Assembly (NCBI GenBank): GCA_033856025.1
Contig: JAWVFQ010000034.1
Location: 18,160 to 82,159 of the forward strand
DNA length: 64,000 bases
Direction: 5' to 3'
DNA from: AC-38 sp033856025
GTDB lineage: Bacteria; Actinomycetota; Thermoleophilia; Solirubrobacterales; Solirubrobacteraceae
Shown here: one piece after another, positions 33,295 to 42,234 of the stretch
Position numbering within the stretch: position 1 is the stretch's first letter
How the letters are laid out: each line of letters starts with the position of its first letter
Notes under the pieces: generated by a model
What the model saw: the letters and a program-made list of their open reading frames with translations, nothing else
What the model was told of the DNA's origin: nothing
The model's database searches: none
Position numbers and translations under genes: made by a program

Positions 33295-33876
33295 ATGCCC
33301 CGCAGCGCCCGCGCCCTCGCGGTCGGCGCCGCCTGTGCCCTGGCCGGGTGCGGCGGCGGTGGGGAGAAGCGAGCCGTGACCGGCCCGTCCCACGCCGTGG
33401 CTCCGGCGCAGGACCGCGCCGACACGCGCCACGCCGACGCGAGCGCGGTTCGGGTGATACGCCGGTGGGTGTCGGCCGAGCGCCTGGACGAGCCCGAGCA
33501 GGCGGCCGCGTACTTCGCCATCCCGTCCGTGGTCTACAACGGCGGCGCCCCGCTGCTGCTGCGCGACCTCACGGCCGTGCGCGAGTTCAACCACGTCCTG
33601 CCCTGCGGCGCCGTGATGCTGCGCGCGACCGACGTGCGCGGATGGACCGTGGTGCGGTTCCGCCTCATCGACCGGCCCGGCGCCTCGTGCGACAGCGTGG
33701 GGCATACGGCCAGCACGGCGTTCGGGATCGTCGACGGGCGGATCGCGGCGTGGATCCGGGTGGGCGATCGGGTGTCGCCACGGCGCGCCGTGCCCGGCCT
33801 GCGCCCGCGCGAGCTCGTGCGCCAGGCGATCCGCCAGGGGCGCCCGGACCGGATACCGGCCGGGCCCGCGGTCTAG
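33295..33876 (+). CDS. Putative lipoprotein with NTF2/SnoaL-like domain
   Basis: A 193-residue protein. The N-terminus ARALAVGAACALAGCGG ends in a lipobox (LAGC), with Cys19 as the probable lipidation site. The body resembles a SnoaL/NTF2-like fold: VRVIRRWVSAERLDEPEQAA, ATDVRGWTVVRFRLIDRPG and IVDGRIAAWIRV. Two cysteines in the body (LPCGA, ASCDS) may form a disulfide. Role unknown. The stop shares CTAG with the convergent DUF6458-like gene. Confidence 0.7.
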   Translation: MPRSARALAVGAACALAGCGGGGEKRAVTGPSHAVAPAQDRADTRHADASAVRVIRRWVSAERLDEPEQAAAYFAIPSVVYNGGAPLLLRDLTAVREFNHVLPCGAVMLRATDVRGWTVVRFRLIDRPGASCDSVGHTASTAFGIVDGRIAAWIRVGDRVSPRRAVPGLRPRELVRQAIRQGRPDRIPAGPAV

Positions 33877-34091
33877 ACCGGCGGCGGCTGGCGGGGCGGA
33901 ACGACCACGGCGTCGCGCCGGCGGTCGGCCCACACGAACATCCACAGCAGCGAGAAGATCAGTCCGACGATCCCCACGAGCATCAGGATGAGCCCGACGG
34001 TGTCGATGTTGACGTCCTGGGGGTGCCACGTCACCGCGTAGCGCAGGATGGCGCCGGCGGCGATCAGGAACAGGGATGCACCTACGCTCAT
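33873..34091 (-). CDS. Small DUF6458-like membrane protein
   Basis: A 72-residue protein with two transmembrane helices (ASLFLIAAGAILRYAVTW and VGLILMLVGIVGLIFSLLWM) and a basic, Pro-rich C-terminus. It matches my memory of the small actinobacterial DUF6458 family, whose function is unknown. The start at 34091 (MSVGASL) is preferred over 34127, which would run into the neighbouring promoter. Confidence 0.7.
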   Translation of the reverse strand: MSVGASLFLIAAGAILRYAVTWHPQDVNIDTVGLILMLVGIVGLIFSLLWMFVWADRRRDAVVVPPRQPPPV

Positions 34092-34112
34092 AGGCGGCGT
34101 GTACCCCGCCAC

Positions 34113-34118
34113 TAGGAT
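34113..34118 (+). promoter_or_regulatory. -10 box of a putative leaderless promoter (acyl-CoA dehydrogenase)
   Basis: TAGGAT ends 7 nt before ATG 34126, with no ribosome binding site. Confidence 0.55.
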
Positions 34119-34125
34119 GCGAACC

Positions 34126-35283
34126 ATGGAAGCGGTCGCCGACCTCTACACGCTGCCCCAGGAGCACCTGGACTTCCGCGACACGATCCGCCAGATGGCG
34201 CGGGAGCGCGTCGCCCCGCGGGCCGCCGAGATCGACGAGAAGGCCGAGTACCCGCGGGACATCCGCGAGCTGTTCGCGGAGCACGACCTGTTCGGCCTGC
34301 CCTTCGAGGAGGAGTACGGCGGGACCGGGACCGGCACGCTCATGCTCAACCTGGCGATCGAGGAGATCGCCAAGGTCTGCGCGTCCAGCGCGCTCATGCT
34401 CATGGTGCAGGAGCTGGGGACTCTGCCGATCCGCCTGTTCGGCTCCGACGAGCTCAAGGAGCGCTTCCTGCCGAAGTGCGCGTCGGGCGAATGGACTCCC
34501 GCGTTCGCCCTGAGCGAGCCCGAGGCCGGGTCGGATCCCGGCGGGATGATCACCCGCGCCGTGCGTGACGGCGACGAGTGGGTCATCGACGGGACCAAGA
34601 ACTGGATCACCAACCTGGGGATCGCCGACTTCTACGTCGTCTTCGCGGTCACCGACAAGGAGGCGGGCCACTCGCGCGGCATCAGCGCCTTCGTGGTCGA
34701 GGCCGACCGTCCGGGCTTCTCCGTGGGCAAGCTCGAGCACAAGCTGGGCATCCGCGGGTCCCCGACCGGGCAGCCGATCTTCGACGGCGTCCGCGTCCCG
34801 GCCGAGAACCTGATCGGGACCGAGGGCGACGGCTTCAAGGTGGCGATGGGGACGCTGGACCATTCCCGCCTGGGCGTGGCCGCGCAGGCGCTGGGCATCG
34901 GCCAGGGCGCGACCGACTACGCCGCCGCCTACGCGCAGGAGCGCCGCCAGTTCGGCAAGCCGATCGCGGCGTTCCAGGCGATCGCGTTCAAGCTCGCCGA
35001 CATGGAGACGCAGTGCGCGGCCGGACGCGAGCTGCTCTACAAGGCATGCGCGAAGGTCGACCGCCACGAGTCCGACATGGGCAAGTACAGCGCGATGGCC
35101 AAGCTGTTCTGCTCGGACGCCGCGATGGCGATCACCGTCGAGGCGATCCAGGTGCTCGGCGGCTACGGCTACGTCAAGGAATACCCGGTGGAGCGATTCC
35201 TGCGCGACGCCAAGATCACCCAGATCTACGAGGGAACGAACGAGATCCAGCGCCTGGTGATCTCGCGCTCCCTCAGCGGCTGA
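34126..35283 (+). CDS. Acyl-CoA dehydrogenase
   Basis: A 385-residue FAD flavoprotein of beta-oxidation or branched-chain acyl-CoA breakdown. Signatures are AFALSEPEAGSDPGGMITRA near residue 130, WITNLGIADFYVV near 163 and, at the C-terminus, QVLGGYGYVKEYPVERFLRD and ITQIYEGTNEIQRLVISR with the catalytic Glu in YEGTNE. It is of normal length. The ATG at 34126 follows a TAGGAT box. Chain-length specificity is not deducible. The thiolase at 37922 could act in the same pathway. Confidence 0.94.
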   Translation: MEAVADLYTLPQEHLDFRDTIRQMARERVAPRAAEIDEKAEYPRDIRELFAEHDLFGLPFEEEYGGTGTGTLMLNLAIEEIAKVCASSALMLMVQELGTLPIRLFGSDELKERFLPKCASGEWTPAFALSEPEAGSDPGGMITRAVRDGDEWVIDGTKNWITNLGIADFYVVFAVTDKEAGHSRGISAFVVEADRPGFSVGKLEHKLGIRGSPTGQPIFDGVRVPAENLIGTEGDGFKVAMGTLDHSRLGVAAQALGIGQGATDYAAAYAQERRQFGKPIAAFQAIAFKLADMETQCAAGRELLYKACAKVDRHESDMGKYSAMAKLFCSDAAMAITVEAIQVLGGYGYVKEYPVERFLRDAKITQIYEGTNEIQRLVISRSLSG

Positions 35284-35297
35284 GGGGCAGGTCGGTC

Positions 35298-35930
35298 GTG
35301 CGGCCCGTGACGCCCAGGGCCATCGCGGGAGCCGCGGGCGCGGCGCTGTGCTTCGGGCTCGCCTTCGTCGCGCTGGCCAACGGGTTCTCCTCGTCGTTCC
35401 CCATGCGCCTGCTCCAGGGCGTGGCGGTGTTCGTCGCGGGAGCGCTGGCGCTGGCCGTCCCGTTCGTGCTGATCGCGCTGCGCTTGGCCGACTGGCGCGA
35501 TCCGGCATCCGAGCGCGAGTTCGAGGAGATGGTGGAGCGCTCCGAGCGCCTGGCCCGCGACGACCTGGCCGTGGAGCCCGACGAGGCGGCGTTCCTGGAG
35601 CTCGACCCCTACTCCGACACGGAGTTCGAGCAGCTGGTCGCCGACGCGCTGGACGAGCTGCCGGACTGGGCGCAGCGCGCGCTGGAGCGCAACGTGGCGG
35701 TCGTGATCTCCGACGGCGGCCGGCGCGCCGGGGCCTACGGCCTCTACCACGGCGACGGCGTGGCCCGCGACAACGCGGCCGACCGGATCCTCATCTACCG
35801 CGACACGCTGCGCCGCGACTTCGGCGAGGACCCGGATGAGCTGCGCGCCCAGGTCGTGCGCACCGTGCGACACGAGCTGGCGCACCACCTGGGTTGGGAC
35901 GAGCTCGGCGTGCGCGACCTGGGCCTGTGA
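35298..35930 (+). CDS. Membrane-anchored zincin-like metallopeptidase (PF06262-like)
   Basis: A 210-residue protein. Two hydrophobic segments lie at ~6-24 and ~33-53, then an acidic linker. The C-terminal domain has the zinc signature VRHELAHHLGWDE (HExxH) near residue 193. The layout ending in HELAHHLG near the C-terminus is that of the small 'metallopeptidase family' proteins. The GTG at 35298 follows GAGGGGCAGG at 35282-35291. Substrate unknown. It lies between an acyl-CoA dehydrogenase and DAHP synthase, all co-oriented. Confidence 0.75.
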   Translation: MRPVTPRAIAGAAGAALCFGLAFVALANGFSSSFPMRLLQGVAVFVAGALALAVPFVLIALRLADWRDPASEREFEEMVERSERLARDDLAVEPDEAAFLELDPYSDTEFEQLVADALDELPDWAQRALERNVAVVISDGGRRAGAYGLYHGDGVARDNAADRILIYRDTLRRDFGEDPDELRAQVVRTVRHELAHHLGWDELGVRDLGL

Positions 35931-35937
35931 CGCCGTG

Positions 35938-36957
35938 ATGGTCGTCATGACACCCGAGGCCGGCGAGGCCGAGATCGCGGCCGTCGTGGGCCGGCTGGAG
36001 ACGACGGGCGTGCACGTGATGGTGCTCCCGGGGGAGCTGACCACGGCGATCGGGGCGATCGGCGATCCCGAGGGCGTGGCCGAGCTGGGCCTAGAGGGGA
36101 TGGCGGGCGTGGACCGCGTCGTGCCGATCTCTCGCCCGTACAAGCTGGCGTCATCCGAGCTGGCCCACCACGAGCCGACGGTCGTGTCCGTCGGCGAGCG
36201 GCGCATCGGGGGCGGGGACACGTTCGCGCTGATCGCCGGGCCGTGCACGGTGGAGTCCTATGACCAGACTCTCGCCGTCGCCGAGACGGTCGCCGCCGCG
36301 GGGGCGTCCCTGTTGCGCGGCGGCGCGTTCAAGCCCCGTACCTCGCCGTTCGCCTTTCAGGGGCTGGGCATCGAGGCGTTGTCGATCCTGTCGTCCGTCC
36401 GGGAGGCCACGGGCCTCCCGGTCGTCACCGAGCTCCTCGACGCCGCGCACGCCGACGCGATCGCCGAGCACGCCGACGTCGTCCAGATCGGCGCGCGCAA
36501 CATGCAGAACTACGCGCTGCTGGAGGTGGCGGGGAAGCTGGGGAAGCCGGTCCTCTTGAAGCGTGGCCTGTCCTCGACGGTGGAGGAGCTCCTCCAGGCC
36601 GCGGACTACGTCCTCAAGGAGGGCAACGAGGCGGTGATCCTGTGCGAGCGCGGGATCCGCACCTTCGAAACGGCAACACGTTTCACCCTCGATCTCAGTG
36701 CCGTGCCGTGGCTCAAGCTCCATTCGCACCTGCCGGTCGTGGTGGACCCCTCGCACGCCTCGGGCGACCGCCGCCTCGTCGAGCCGCTGTCGCGCGCCGC
36801 GGCCGCCGTGGGAGCCGACGGGATCCTCGTCGAGGTCCACACCGACCCCGAGACCGCCGTCTGCGACGGCCCCCAGGCGCTCTACGCCCGCGACTTCGCC
36901 GCCTACTCCTCCGCCGTCGCCGCCCACGCGGCCCTGGTCGGCAAGCGCCTGGCCTAG
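35938..36957 (+). CDS. aroF: 3-deoxy-7-phosphoheptulonate synthase (DAHP synthase, AroA(f)-type)
   Basis: Condenses phosphoenolpyruvate and erythrose-4-P in the first shikimate step; erythrose-4-P can come from the pentose phosphate operon. The 339-residue protein has an N-terminal ferredoxin-like regulatory domain (~1-70, MVVMTPEAGEAEIAAVVGRL) and a catalytic barrel: FALIAGPCTVESYDQT, LLRGGAFKPRTSPFAFQG, VQIGARNMQNYALL, VLLKRGLSSTVEELL and VVVDPSHASGDRRLV. This is the type I-beta layout. ATG 35938 is preferred; GTG 35935 is adjacent. The stop shares CTAG with the convergent DUF559 gene. Confidence 0.95.
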   Translation: MVVMTPEAGEAEIAAVVGRLETTGVHVMVLPGELTTAIGAIGDPEGVAELGLEGMAGVDRVVPISRPYKLASSELAHHEPTVVSVGERRIGGGDTFALIAGPCTVESYDQTLAVAETVAAAGASLLRGGAFKPRTSPFAFQGLGIEALSILSSVREATGLPVVTELLDAAHADAIAEHADVVQIGARNMQNYALLEVAGKLGKPVLLKRGLSSTVEELLQAADYVLKEGNEAVILCERGIRTFETATRFTLDLSAVPWLKLHSHLPVVVDPSHASGDRRLVEPLSRAAAAVGADGILVEVHTDPETAVCDGPQALYARDFAAYSSAVAAHAALVGKRLA

Positions 36958-37847
36958 CCCGCCAGCGCCCGCAAGGTCCTCACGACCCATCCCCCGTCAT
37001 GGGCCACCTGGTCATGGGTGAACCGCAGCACCCTGAGGCCGGCCGCGATGTGCACCTGATCCCTCCGCCGGTCCGCGGCCTGCTGCGCCGGCGTCCGGTG
37101 GTAGCGCAGCCCGTCCGTCTCTACGACCAGCCCCAGGTCCGGCCAGTGGAAGTCCACGCGGAAGCCGTTGACCTCTTGCTGCGTCTCGGGCTCTGGCAGC
37201 CCGGCCTCTCGCAGCAGGCGTAGGAACCGCCGCTCCAGCTCTGAGTCCGTCACGGAGTACGTAGCCCGATCCAGGCTCCTCCTCAATGCCGCTGTTCCCG
37301 GCCTTCGAACGGCATCGTCGAGGGAGGCCCGGAGCGTCTCGGGGTCGACGAGGTCCAGCTTGTCCGCCTCGTTCACCGCCGCCTCGAGCCGCTTCGGCGT
37401 CATCATCGCCGCCAGGTCGATCAGCGTCGCCGTGGGCGTGGTGACCGGGATGCCGTGGCGGGTTGTCACATCGCCCTCGCCGAGGCCGGCGCGCCGATGG
37501 ACCTTGATCCCGTCCCGCCGTTTCGGGCACCGAACGGCCGGCACCGAGAGGGTGACGGGACCAGGCTGCTCCCGGAGAATCCGCCAGAGCTCGGCGGCGC
37601 TCCCATGGCTCAGCACCGCGCCCTCCCCGCAGCTCAGCACGGCCGCCATCCACCGCCCCTCCCGCGCGACCTCCCGCCGGCCGACCGCGAAGACCCCCGG
37701 CCACACGGGATGCAAGCGCCCCCGCTCCACCCGGTGCGCGATCGCGTGCCGCCCGAACCCAAGCTCCCGGAGCTGCGCCCGACTCACCACGCCATGCTGC
37801 GCTCGAACCAGTCCCCAGAGAGACGGGTGAAGCGTTTTGCCGGTCAT
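36954..37847 (-). CDS. DUF559/VSR-like protein with AbiEi-type antitoxin domain
   Basis: A 297-residue protein. The N-terminal ~50 residues (RAQHGVVSRAQLRELGFGRH) form the winged-helix AbiEi_4-like domain, and WMAAVLSCGEGAVLSHGSAAE follows. The C-terminal ~100 residues are DUF559, a PD-(D/E)xK/VSR-like fold: EVNGFRVDFHWPDLGLVVET has the Asp and Glu expected at such an active site. Proteins of this kind are numerous in some actinobacteria, and their function is unknown. The start codon lies in a palindrome shared with the 20.9 kb site. It may be part of a mobile or defence-related family. Confidence 0.8.
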   Translation of the reverse strand: MTGKTLHPSLWGLVRAQHGVVSRAQLRELGFGRHAIAHRVERGRLHPVWPGVFAVGRREVAREGRWMAAVLSCGEGAVLSHGSAAELWRILREQPGPVTLSVPAVRCPKRRDGIKVHRRAGLGEGDVTTRHGIPVTTPTATLIDLAAMMTPKRLEAAVNEADKLDLVDPETLRASLDDAVRRPGTAALRRSLDRATYSVTDSELERRFLRLLREAGLPEPETQQEVNGFRVDFHWPDLGLVVETDGLRYHRTPAQQAADRRRDQVHIAAGLRVLRFTHDQVAHDGGWVVRTLRALAG

Positions 37848-37865
37848 AGCCGGTCAGAGGCTTCA
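37828..37865. repeat. 38-bp palindrome, copy 2 (over the DUF559 start codon)
   Basis: TGAAGC and GCTTCA arms enclose two CCGG blocks. On the minus strand ATGACCGGCAAAACGCTTCA begins with the start codon (37847-37845) of the DUF559 gene. It matches copy 1 (20884-20903, plus strand) in 19 of 20 bases, and the two palindromes have the same length. It also lies 57 nt upstream of the thiolase gene and could be an operator. Confidence 0.75.
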
Positions 37866-37921
37866 GCGACGGCGGAATCGCCCCGTGCGTAGAGTTCTGC
37901 GTCCGCGAATAAGGAGATTTG

Positions 37922-39124
37922 ATGTCGGAAGCTGTGATCGTCGATGCCGTCCGCACGCCCATCGGGCGGGCGTTCAAGGGGTCCTTGCGCCATGTGCGCG
38001 CGGACGAGCTGGCCGCCGTGCCGCTGCGGGCGCTCCAGGAGCGCAACCCGGACGTGGACTTCGGGCAGACCGACGACCTCATGATGGGCGCGGCCTCGGC
38101 GATCGGGGAGCAGGGCTACAACGTGGGTCGCAACGCCGGGCTGCTGTCCGGGCTGGACCACCACGTTCCCGCCACCACCGTCAACCGCTTCTGCGCGTCG
38201 TCGCTGCAGACGCTGCGCATGGCCTTCCACGCCATCACCGCCGGCGAGGGCGACCAGTACATCGCCGCCGGCGTCGAGTCCGTGTCGCGCGCCGGACTGG
38301 GTGCGGGCATGCCCGACGAGGCCAAGCACCCCAAGCTCAACGGCAGCGAGGGCTCGCTCTACGACGTCTACATCTCGATGGGGCTCACCGCCGAAAACGT
38401 GGCCGAGCGCTGCAGCGTCAGCCGCGAGGCCCAGGACGAGTGGGCCGTCATCTCCCAGAACCGCGCCGTCGACGCGCAGGAGTCCGGCCACTTCGACAAG
38501 GAGATCGTCGGCGTGCCGACCCCCGCCGCCACCGAGAACGACAAGGAGGGCAACGAGGTCTCCGTCGAGGCCGGCACCGTCACCAAGGACGACGGACCGC
38601 GCCCCGGGACGACGATGGAGAAGCTCGCCGCGCTGAAGCCCGCCTTCCGCGAGGACGGCACCGTCACCGCCGGCAACGCCTGCCCGCTCAACGACGGCGC
38701 CGCCGCGGTGCTCGTGATGTCGCGCGAGAAGGCGGACTCCCTCGGCCTCAAGCCCAAGGCGCGCATCGTCGCGTCCTCGGTGGCCGCGATCCGGCCCGAG
38801 ATCATGGGCCTGGGCCCCATCCCCGCCGTGGAGAAGGTCCTCGAGCAGGCCGGGATGAGCATCGACGACATCGACGCGCTCGAGCTCAACGAGGCGTTCG
38901 CGGCGCAGGTCGTCCCGTGTCGCGAGGAGTGGGGGATCGACGCCGAGAAGCTCAATCCGTTCGGCGGCGCGATCGCCCTCGGCCACCCGTTCGGGATGAC
39001 CGGCGCGCGCATCATGACGACGCTGCTCAACGACCTCGAGACGCTCGACGGGACGATCGGCCTGGAGACGATGTGCGTCGCCGGCGGCATGGGCCAGGCG
39101 ATGATCGTCGAGCGCCTCAGCTAG
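37922..39124 (+). CDS. Thiolase (acetyl-CoA C-acyltransferase)
   Basis: A 400-residue thiolase. The nucleophilic Cys is in VNRFCASSLQTLRMAFHAI (~residue 92). The C-terminal His and Cys are in GGAIALGHPFGMTGAR and MCVAGGMGQAMIVE, and NEAFAAQVVP is also present. It is of normal length and should cleave 3-ketoacyl-CoA in beta-oxidation, or condense acetyl-CoA. AAGGAG at 37911-37916 is ideally spaced before ATG 37922, and a TAGAGT box lies near 37890, so this is a normal leadered gene. Its 3' end overlaps the convergent wax ester synthase by 8 nt. Confidence 0.95.
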   Translation: MSEAVIVDAVRTPIGRAFKGSLRHVRADELAAVPLRALQERNPDVDFGQTDDLMMGAASAIGEQGYNVGRNAGLLSGLDHHVPATTVNRFCASSLQTLRMAFHAITAGEGDQYIAAGVESVSRAGLGAGMPDEAKHPKLNGSEGSLYDVYISMGLTAENVAERCSVSREAQDEWAVISQNRAVDAQESGHFDKEIVGVPTPAATENDKEGNEVSVEAGTVTKDDGPRPGTTMEKLAALKPAFREDGTVTAGNACPLNDGAAAVLVMSREKADSLGLKPKARIVASSVAAIRPEIMGLGPIPAVEKVLEQAGMSIDDIDALELNEAFAAQVVPCREEWGIDAEKLNPFGGAIALGHPFGMTGARIMTTLLNDLETLDGTIGLETMCVAGGMGQAMIVERLS

Positions 39125-40487
39125 TCAGCTCGGCCAGCGACTCGCGCAACGCGGCCGCCGCGCGCTCGACCGGAGGGTCGAGCTCGCGGTCGGCCAGCAG
39201 GCCGAAGAACACCCCCCCGTCGTAGGAGAGGATCCCCACGGACAGCCCCTGGTTGGGCGGGTTCAGCGGGACCGCCGGGAACACCTCGCGCAGCCGCGAG
39301 CCGGCGATGTAGAAGGGCTGCTGCGGACCGGGGACGTTGGACACCACGAGGTTGCAGGCGCGCACGCCGCCCATCGCCCGGACCATCATGGCCGAGATGG
39401 CGGGGGGCGCCCACCCGGTGGCGCCGACGATCATGGCGCCGGCGGCGACGGCGGGCGAGTCCTTGATGGCCTGCATCTGAGCCGAGAGGCCGCGAAGACG
39501 GGATACGGGGTCGGGATCGTGGATGGGGAGATCCACGAACACCGTCGAGATGCGGTTCCCCAGCGAGCCCTCCTCGTCCGAACGACGCACCGAGACGGGC
39601 ACCAACGCCACGGGCTCTCCCTCGATGGGCTTTTCCGAGAACAGCCGGCGCAACATGCCGGCGACGGCGGCGAGCAGGGCATCGTTCACAGTGCCGCCCG
39701 CCGCCTTGCCGGCGGACTTCAAAGGCGCGAGAGAAGAGCGGACAAAGGCGAACCGGCGGTTGGGGGAGATCGGGTGGTTCAGGGGCGTCATCGGCGCCTG
39801 CGGCCGCGTTCGCGCCAGCTCGACCGCCAGCTCGGTGGCGCGGCGGAAGTCCTCCGCCGCCCGGCGCGGAGACGTGTCCAGCGCCCGGCGCGCGGTGTCC
39901 AGCGTCAGCCGCTGCGCCCGCACGAACGGCGTCGCCGCCAGCCGCGCCAGGTGGCGGCGGCGGTCGTACGGCGCCGGAGACCAGTCGTCGGGAGCGGAGA
40001 TCTCCAGCGGCTCCGCGGAGGGGTCGAGCAGCACCGTCCCCACGTCCACCGCCGCCACCCCGTCCACCAGCGCGTGGTGCATCTTGGGGACCAGCGCCAC
40101 GCGGCCGGAGGCCAGCCCGTCGACCACGTGCAGCTCCCACAGCGGGCGCGAGCGGTCCAGGCGCCGTGACAGCTCGCGCCCCACGTAGGCGGCGAGCTCC
40201 TCGTCGCCGCCGGGCTCCGGCAGCGTGGCGTGGCGGACGTGCCACTCCACGTCGAAGTCGCCGTCGTCCACCCACACCGGCTGGGTCAGCCCGCCGGGCA
40301 GACCCTCCGCGAGCTTCTGGCGATAGCGCGGGATCAGGTGCAGCCGCGAGCGCAGCCGCTCGACCACCGCGGCGTGGGAGAGACCGGGCCCGCCGTCGAA
40401 CACCAGCGCCGCCGCCACCGCCATGTTGACGGGCCCCCGCTCGGCCGCGAGCGACGCGCGGTCCGAGGGCGAGAGCTCTTCGGCCAC
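39117..40487 (-). CDS. Wax ester synthase / diacylglycerol acyltransferase (WS/DGAT)
   Basis: A 456-residue acyltransferase that makes triacylglycerol or wax esters from acyl-CoA. The catalytic motif HHxxxDG is MHHALVDGVAAVD near residue 139. GGTVNDALLAAVAGMLRR carries the conserved ND, and NLVVSNVPGPQQPFYIAG the PGPQ-like motif. Length is normal for the actinobacterial family. The GTG at 40487 is 9 nt after the SDR stop, so the two form an operon. Accumulation of storage lipid is the likely role. Confidence 0.92.
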   Translation of the reverse strand: MAEELSPSDRASLAAERGPVNMAVAAALVFDGGPGLSHAAVVERLRSRLHLIPRYRQKLAEGLPGGLTQPVWVDDGDFDVEWHVRHATLPEPGGDEELAAYVGRELSRRLDRSRPLWELHVVDGLASGRVALVPKMHHALVDGVAAVDVGTVLLDPSAEPLEISAPDDWSPAPYDRRRHLARLAATPFVRAQRLTLDTARRALDTSPRRAAEDFRRATELAVELARTRPQAPMTPLNHPISPNRRFAFVRSSLAPLKSAGKAAGGTVNDALLAAVAGMLRRLFSEKPIEGEPVALVPVSVRRSDEEGSLGNRISTVFVDLPIHDPDPVSRLRGLSAQMQAIKDSPAVAAGAMIVGATGWAPPAISAMMVRAMGGVRACNLVVSNVPGPQQPFYIAGSRLREVFPAVPLNPPNQGLSVGILSYDGGVFFGLLADRELDPPVERAAAALRESLAELTS

Positions 40488-40496
40488 GCCCGCCGC

Positions 40497-41261
40497 CTAG
40501 CGCGGCGCCATCCGCAGCGCGCCGTCGAGCCGGATGACCTCGCCGTTGAGCATCCGGTTCTCGACGATGTGCGCGACCAGCGACGCGTACTCGGCGGGCA
40601 GGCCGAGGCGCGCCGGGAACGGGACCTGCTTGCCCAGCTCGTCGCGCTTCTCCTGGGGCAGCGCGGCCAGCAGGGGAGTGTCGAAGAGGCCCGGAGCGAT
40701 GGTGCACACGCGCACCCCGGCGGGGGCCAGGTCGCGCGCGGCCGGCAGCGTCATCCCGACCACGCCCCCCTTGGAGGCGGAGTAGGCGATCTGGCCCACC
40801 TGGCCGTCGTAGGCGGCGATGGACGCGGTGTTCACGCACACCCCCCGCTCGCCGTCGTCCAGCGGCTCGTTGCCCAGCATCGACGCCGCGGCGAAGCGCA
40901 GCACGTTGAAGGTGCCGATCAGGTTGATCTTCAGCACGGTCTCGAAGGGCATCAGCTGCGCCGGGCCGCGCTTGCCCGCCACCTTCTCCGCCCAGCCCAC
41001 GCCCGCGCACGACACGGCAATGCGCAGCCCGCCCTCGCCGTGGGCCGCCGCCGCCTCGACCGCGGCCTGGACCTCGTCCTCGTTCGTCACGTCCGCGCGC
41101 ACGAACTCGGCGCCGATCTCGCCGGCCAGCGCCGCGCCCTTCTCCTCGTTGACGTCGGCGATCGTCACGGCCGCACCGGCCTCGGCCAGGCGCCGCGAGG
41201 TCGCCTCCCCGAGCCCCGACGCCCCGCCCGAGACGAGCGCGCTCGCGTTCTCGATCCGCAT
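40497..41261 (-). CDS. Short-chain dehydrogenase/reductase, 3-hydroxyacyl-CoA dehydrogenase type II-like
   Basis: A 254-residue SDR. The NAD motif is LVSGGASGLGEATSRRLAEA, and the catalytic Ser-Tyr-Lys triad lies in NTASIAAYDGQVGQIAYSAS with the Lys just after (KGG). Similarity to the HSD17B10-like group (IAPGLFDTPLL and FPARLGLPAEYASLVAHIVE) suggests oxidation of 3-hydroxyacyl-CoA in lipid breakdown. It follows egtD by 10 nt but has its own TAGGGT box. Confidence 0.88.
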   Translation of the reverse strand: MRIENASALVSGGASGLGEATSRRLAEAGAAVTIADVNEEKGAALAGEIGAEFVRADVTNEDEVQAAVEAAAAHGEGGLRIAVSCAGVGWAEKVAGKRGPAQLMPFETVLKINLIGTFNVLRFAAASMLGNEPLDDGERGVCVNTASIAAYDGQVGQIAYSASKGGVVGMTLPAARDLAPAGVRVCTIAPGLFDTPLLAALPQEKRDELGKQVPFPARLGLPAEYASLVAHIVENRMLNGEVIRLDGALRMAPR

Positions 41262-41268
41262 GGGCCGG

Positions 41269-41274
41269 ACCCTA
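41269..41274 (-). promoter_or_regulatory. -10 box built on the egtD stop codon
   Basis: TAGGGT on the minus strand, 7 nt before ATG 41261. Its first three bases (41274-41272) are the egtD stop. It would let the SDR-WS/DGAT pair be expressed independently of the ergothioneine genes. Confidence 0.55.
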
Positions 41275-42234
41275 TACGGCGCGCGCCAGCGAGAGCCCGA
41301 AGAGCCGGGCGTCGTCCGTCCACAGCCCGTCCAGCTCCATCCCGGCCGCCGCGTGGTCGGCGCGCAGGCGCTCCGGCGTGAACTTGGCGCTGATCTCGGT
41401 GCGCAGCTCCTCGCCCTCCGCGAACTCGACGCCGAGGCCCAACCCCGCCACCCACACGGACTGCGCGCGCCGGGCGCGCAGTCGCATCTCCACCCACTCG
41501 TGGCGCGCGTCGTAGAAGGCCACGTGGTCGAACTCGTCGGGATCGAAGTCGGCGCCCAGCTCGCGGTTGAGCACGTGCAGCAGGTTGCGGTTGAACTCGG
41601 CGGTGACGCCGGCCGCGTCGTCGTAGGCCGCCTGGATGACCGCCGGGTCCTTGACCAGGTCGGCGCCGAGCAGGAAGCGGTCGCCGGGCCCCAGCATCCG
41701 GCGCACGTCGCGCAGCAGCCGTCGCCGGCTGCCCGGCGGGAAGTTGCCGATGGTCCCGCCCAGCAGCGCGACCAGGCGCCGGCCGCGGGGCCGGGGGACC
41801 TCGCCGAGGTGGCGCTCGAAGTCGCCGACCACCCCGTGGACCTCCAGCCCCGGGTAGTCCGCGGCCAGCTCGCCGGCCGCCTCGCGGACCATGCGCTCGG
41901 ACACGTCGACCGGCACGTAGCGCCGCGGCGCGCCCATCGCGTCCAGCAGCATCCGCGCCTTGCGCGTCGACCCCGAGCCCAGCTCCACCAGCTCGACCGG
42001 CTCGCCCGCCGCCGCCACGATCTCCCCGGCCCGCTCCGCCAGGATGGCCGTCTCCGTACGCGTCGGGTAGTACTCGGGCAGCTCGCAGATGCGCTCGAAG
42101 AGCTCCGAGCCGCGCGAGTCGTAGAAGTGCTTGGGCGGGATCTCCTTGAATGGCCGCGTCAGCCCGTCCAGCACGTCGTCGGCCAGCCGCCGCTCGGCCT
42201 CCCCCCCGACGTGGACGTCGACCACGGGGTTCAT
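41272..42234 (-). CDS. egtD: L-histidine N-alpha-methyltransferase EgtD
   Basis: Makes hercynine (trimethylhistidine) from histidine with S-adenosylmethionine, the first step of ergothioneine synthesis. The 320-residue protein has PPKHFYDSRGSELFERIC, the SAM motif LVELGSGSTRKARMLLDAM, LLGGTIGNFPPGSRRRLLRD and FNRNLLHVLNRELGADFD, all typical of the family. The ATG at 42234 overlaps the egtB stop as ATGA. EgtA, EgtC and EgtE are not in the window. Confidence 0.95.
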   Translation of the reverse strand: MNPVVDVHVGGEAERRLADDVLDGLTRPFKEIPPKHFYDSRGSELFERICELPEYYPTRTETAILAERAGEIVAAAGEPVELVELGSGSTRKARMLLDAMGAPRRYVPVDVSERMVREAAGELAADYPGLEVHGVVGDFERHLGEVPRPRGRRLVALLGGTIGNFPPGSRRRLLRDVRRMLGPGDRFLLGADLVKDPAVIQAAYDDAAGVTAEFNRNLLHVLNRELGADFDPDEFDHVAFYDARHEWVEMRLRARRAQSVWVAGLGLGVEFAEGEELRTEISAKFTPERLRADHAAAGMELDGLWTDDARLFGLSLARAV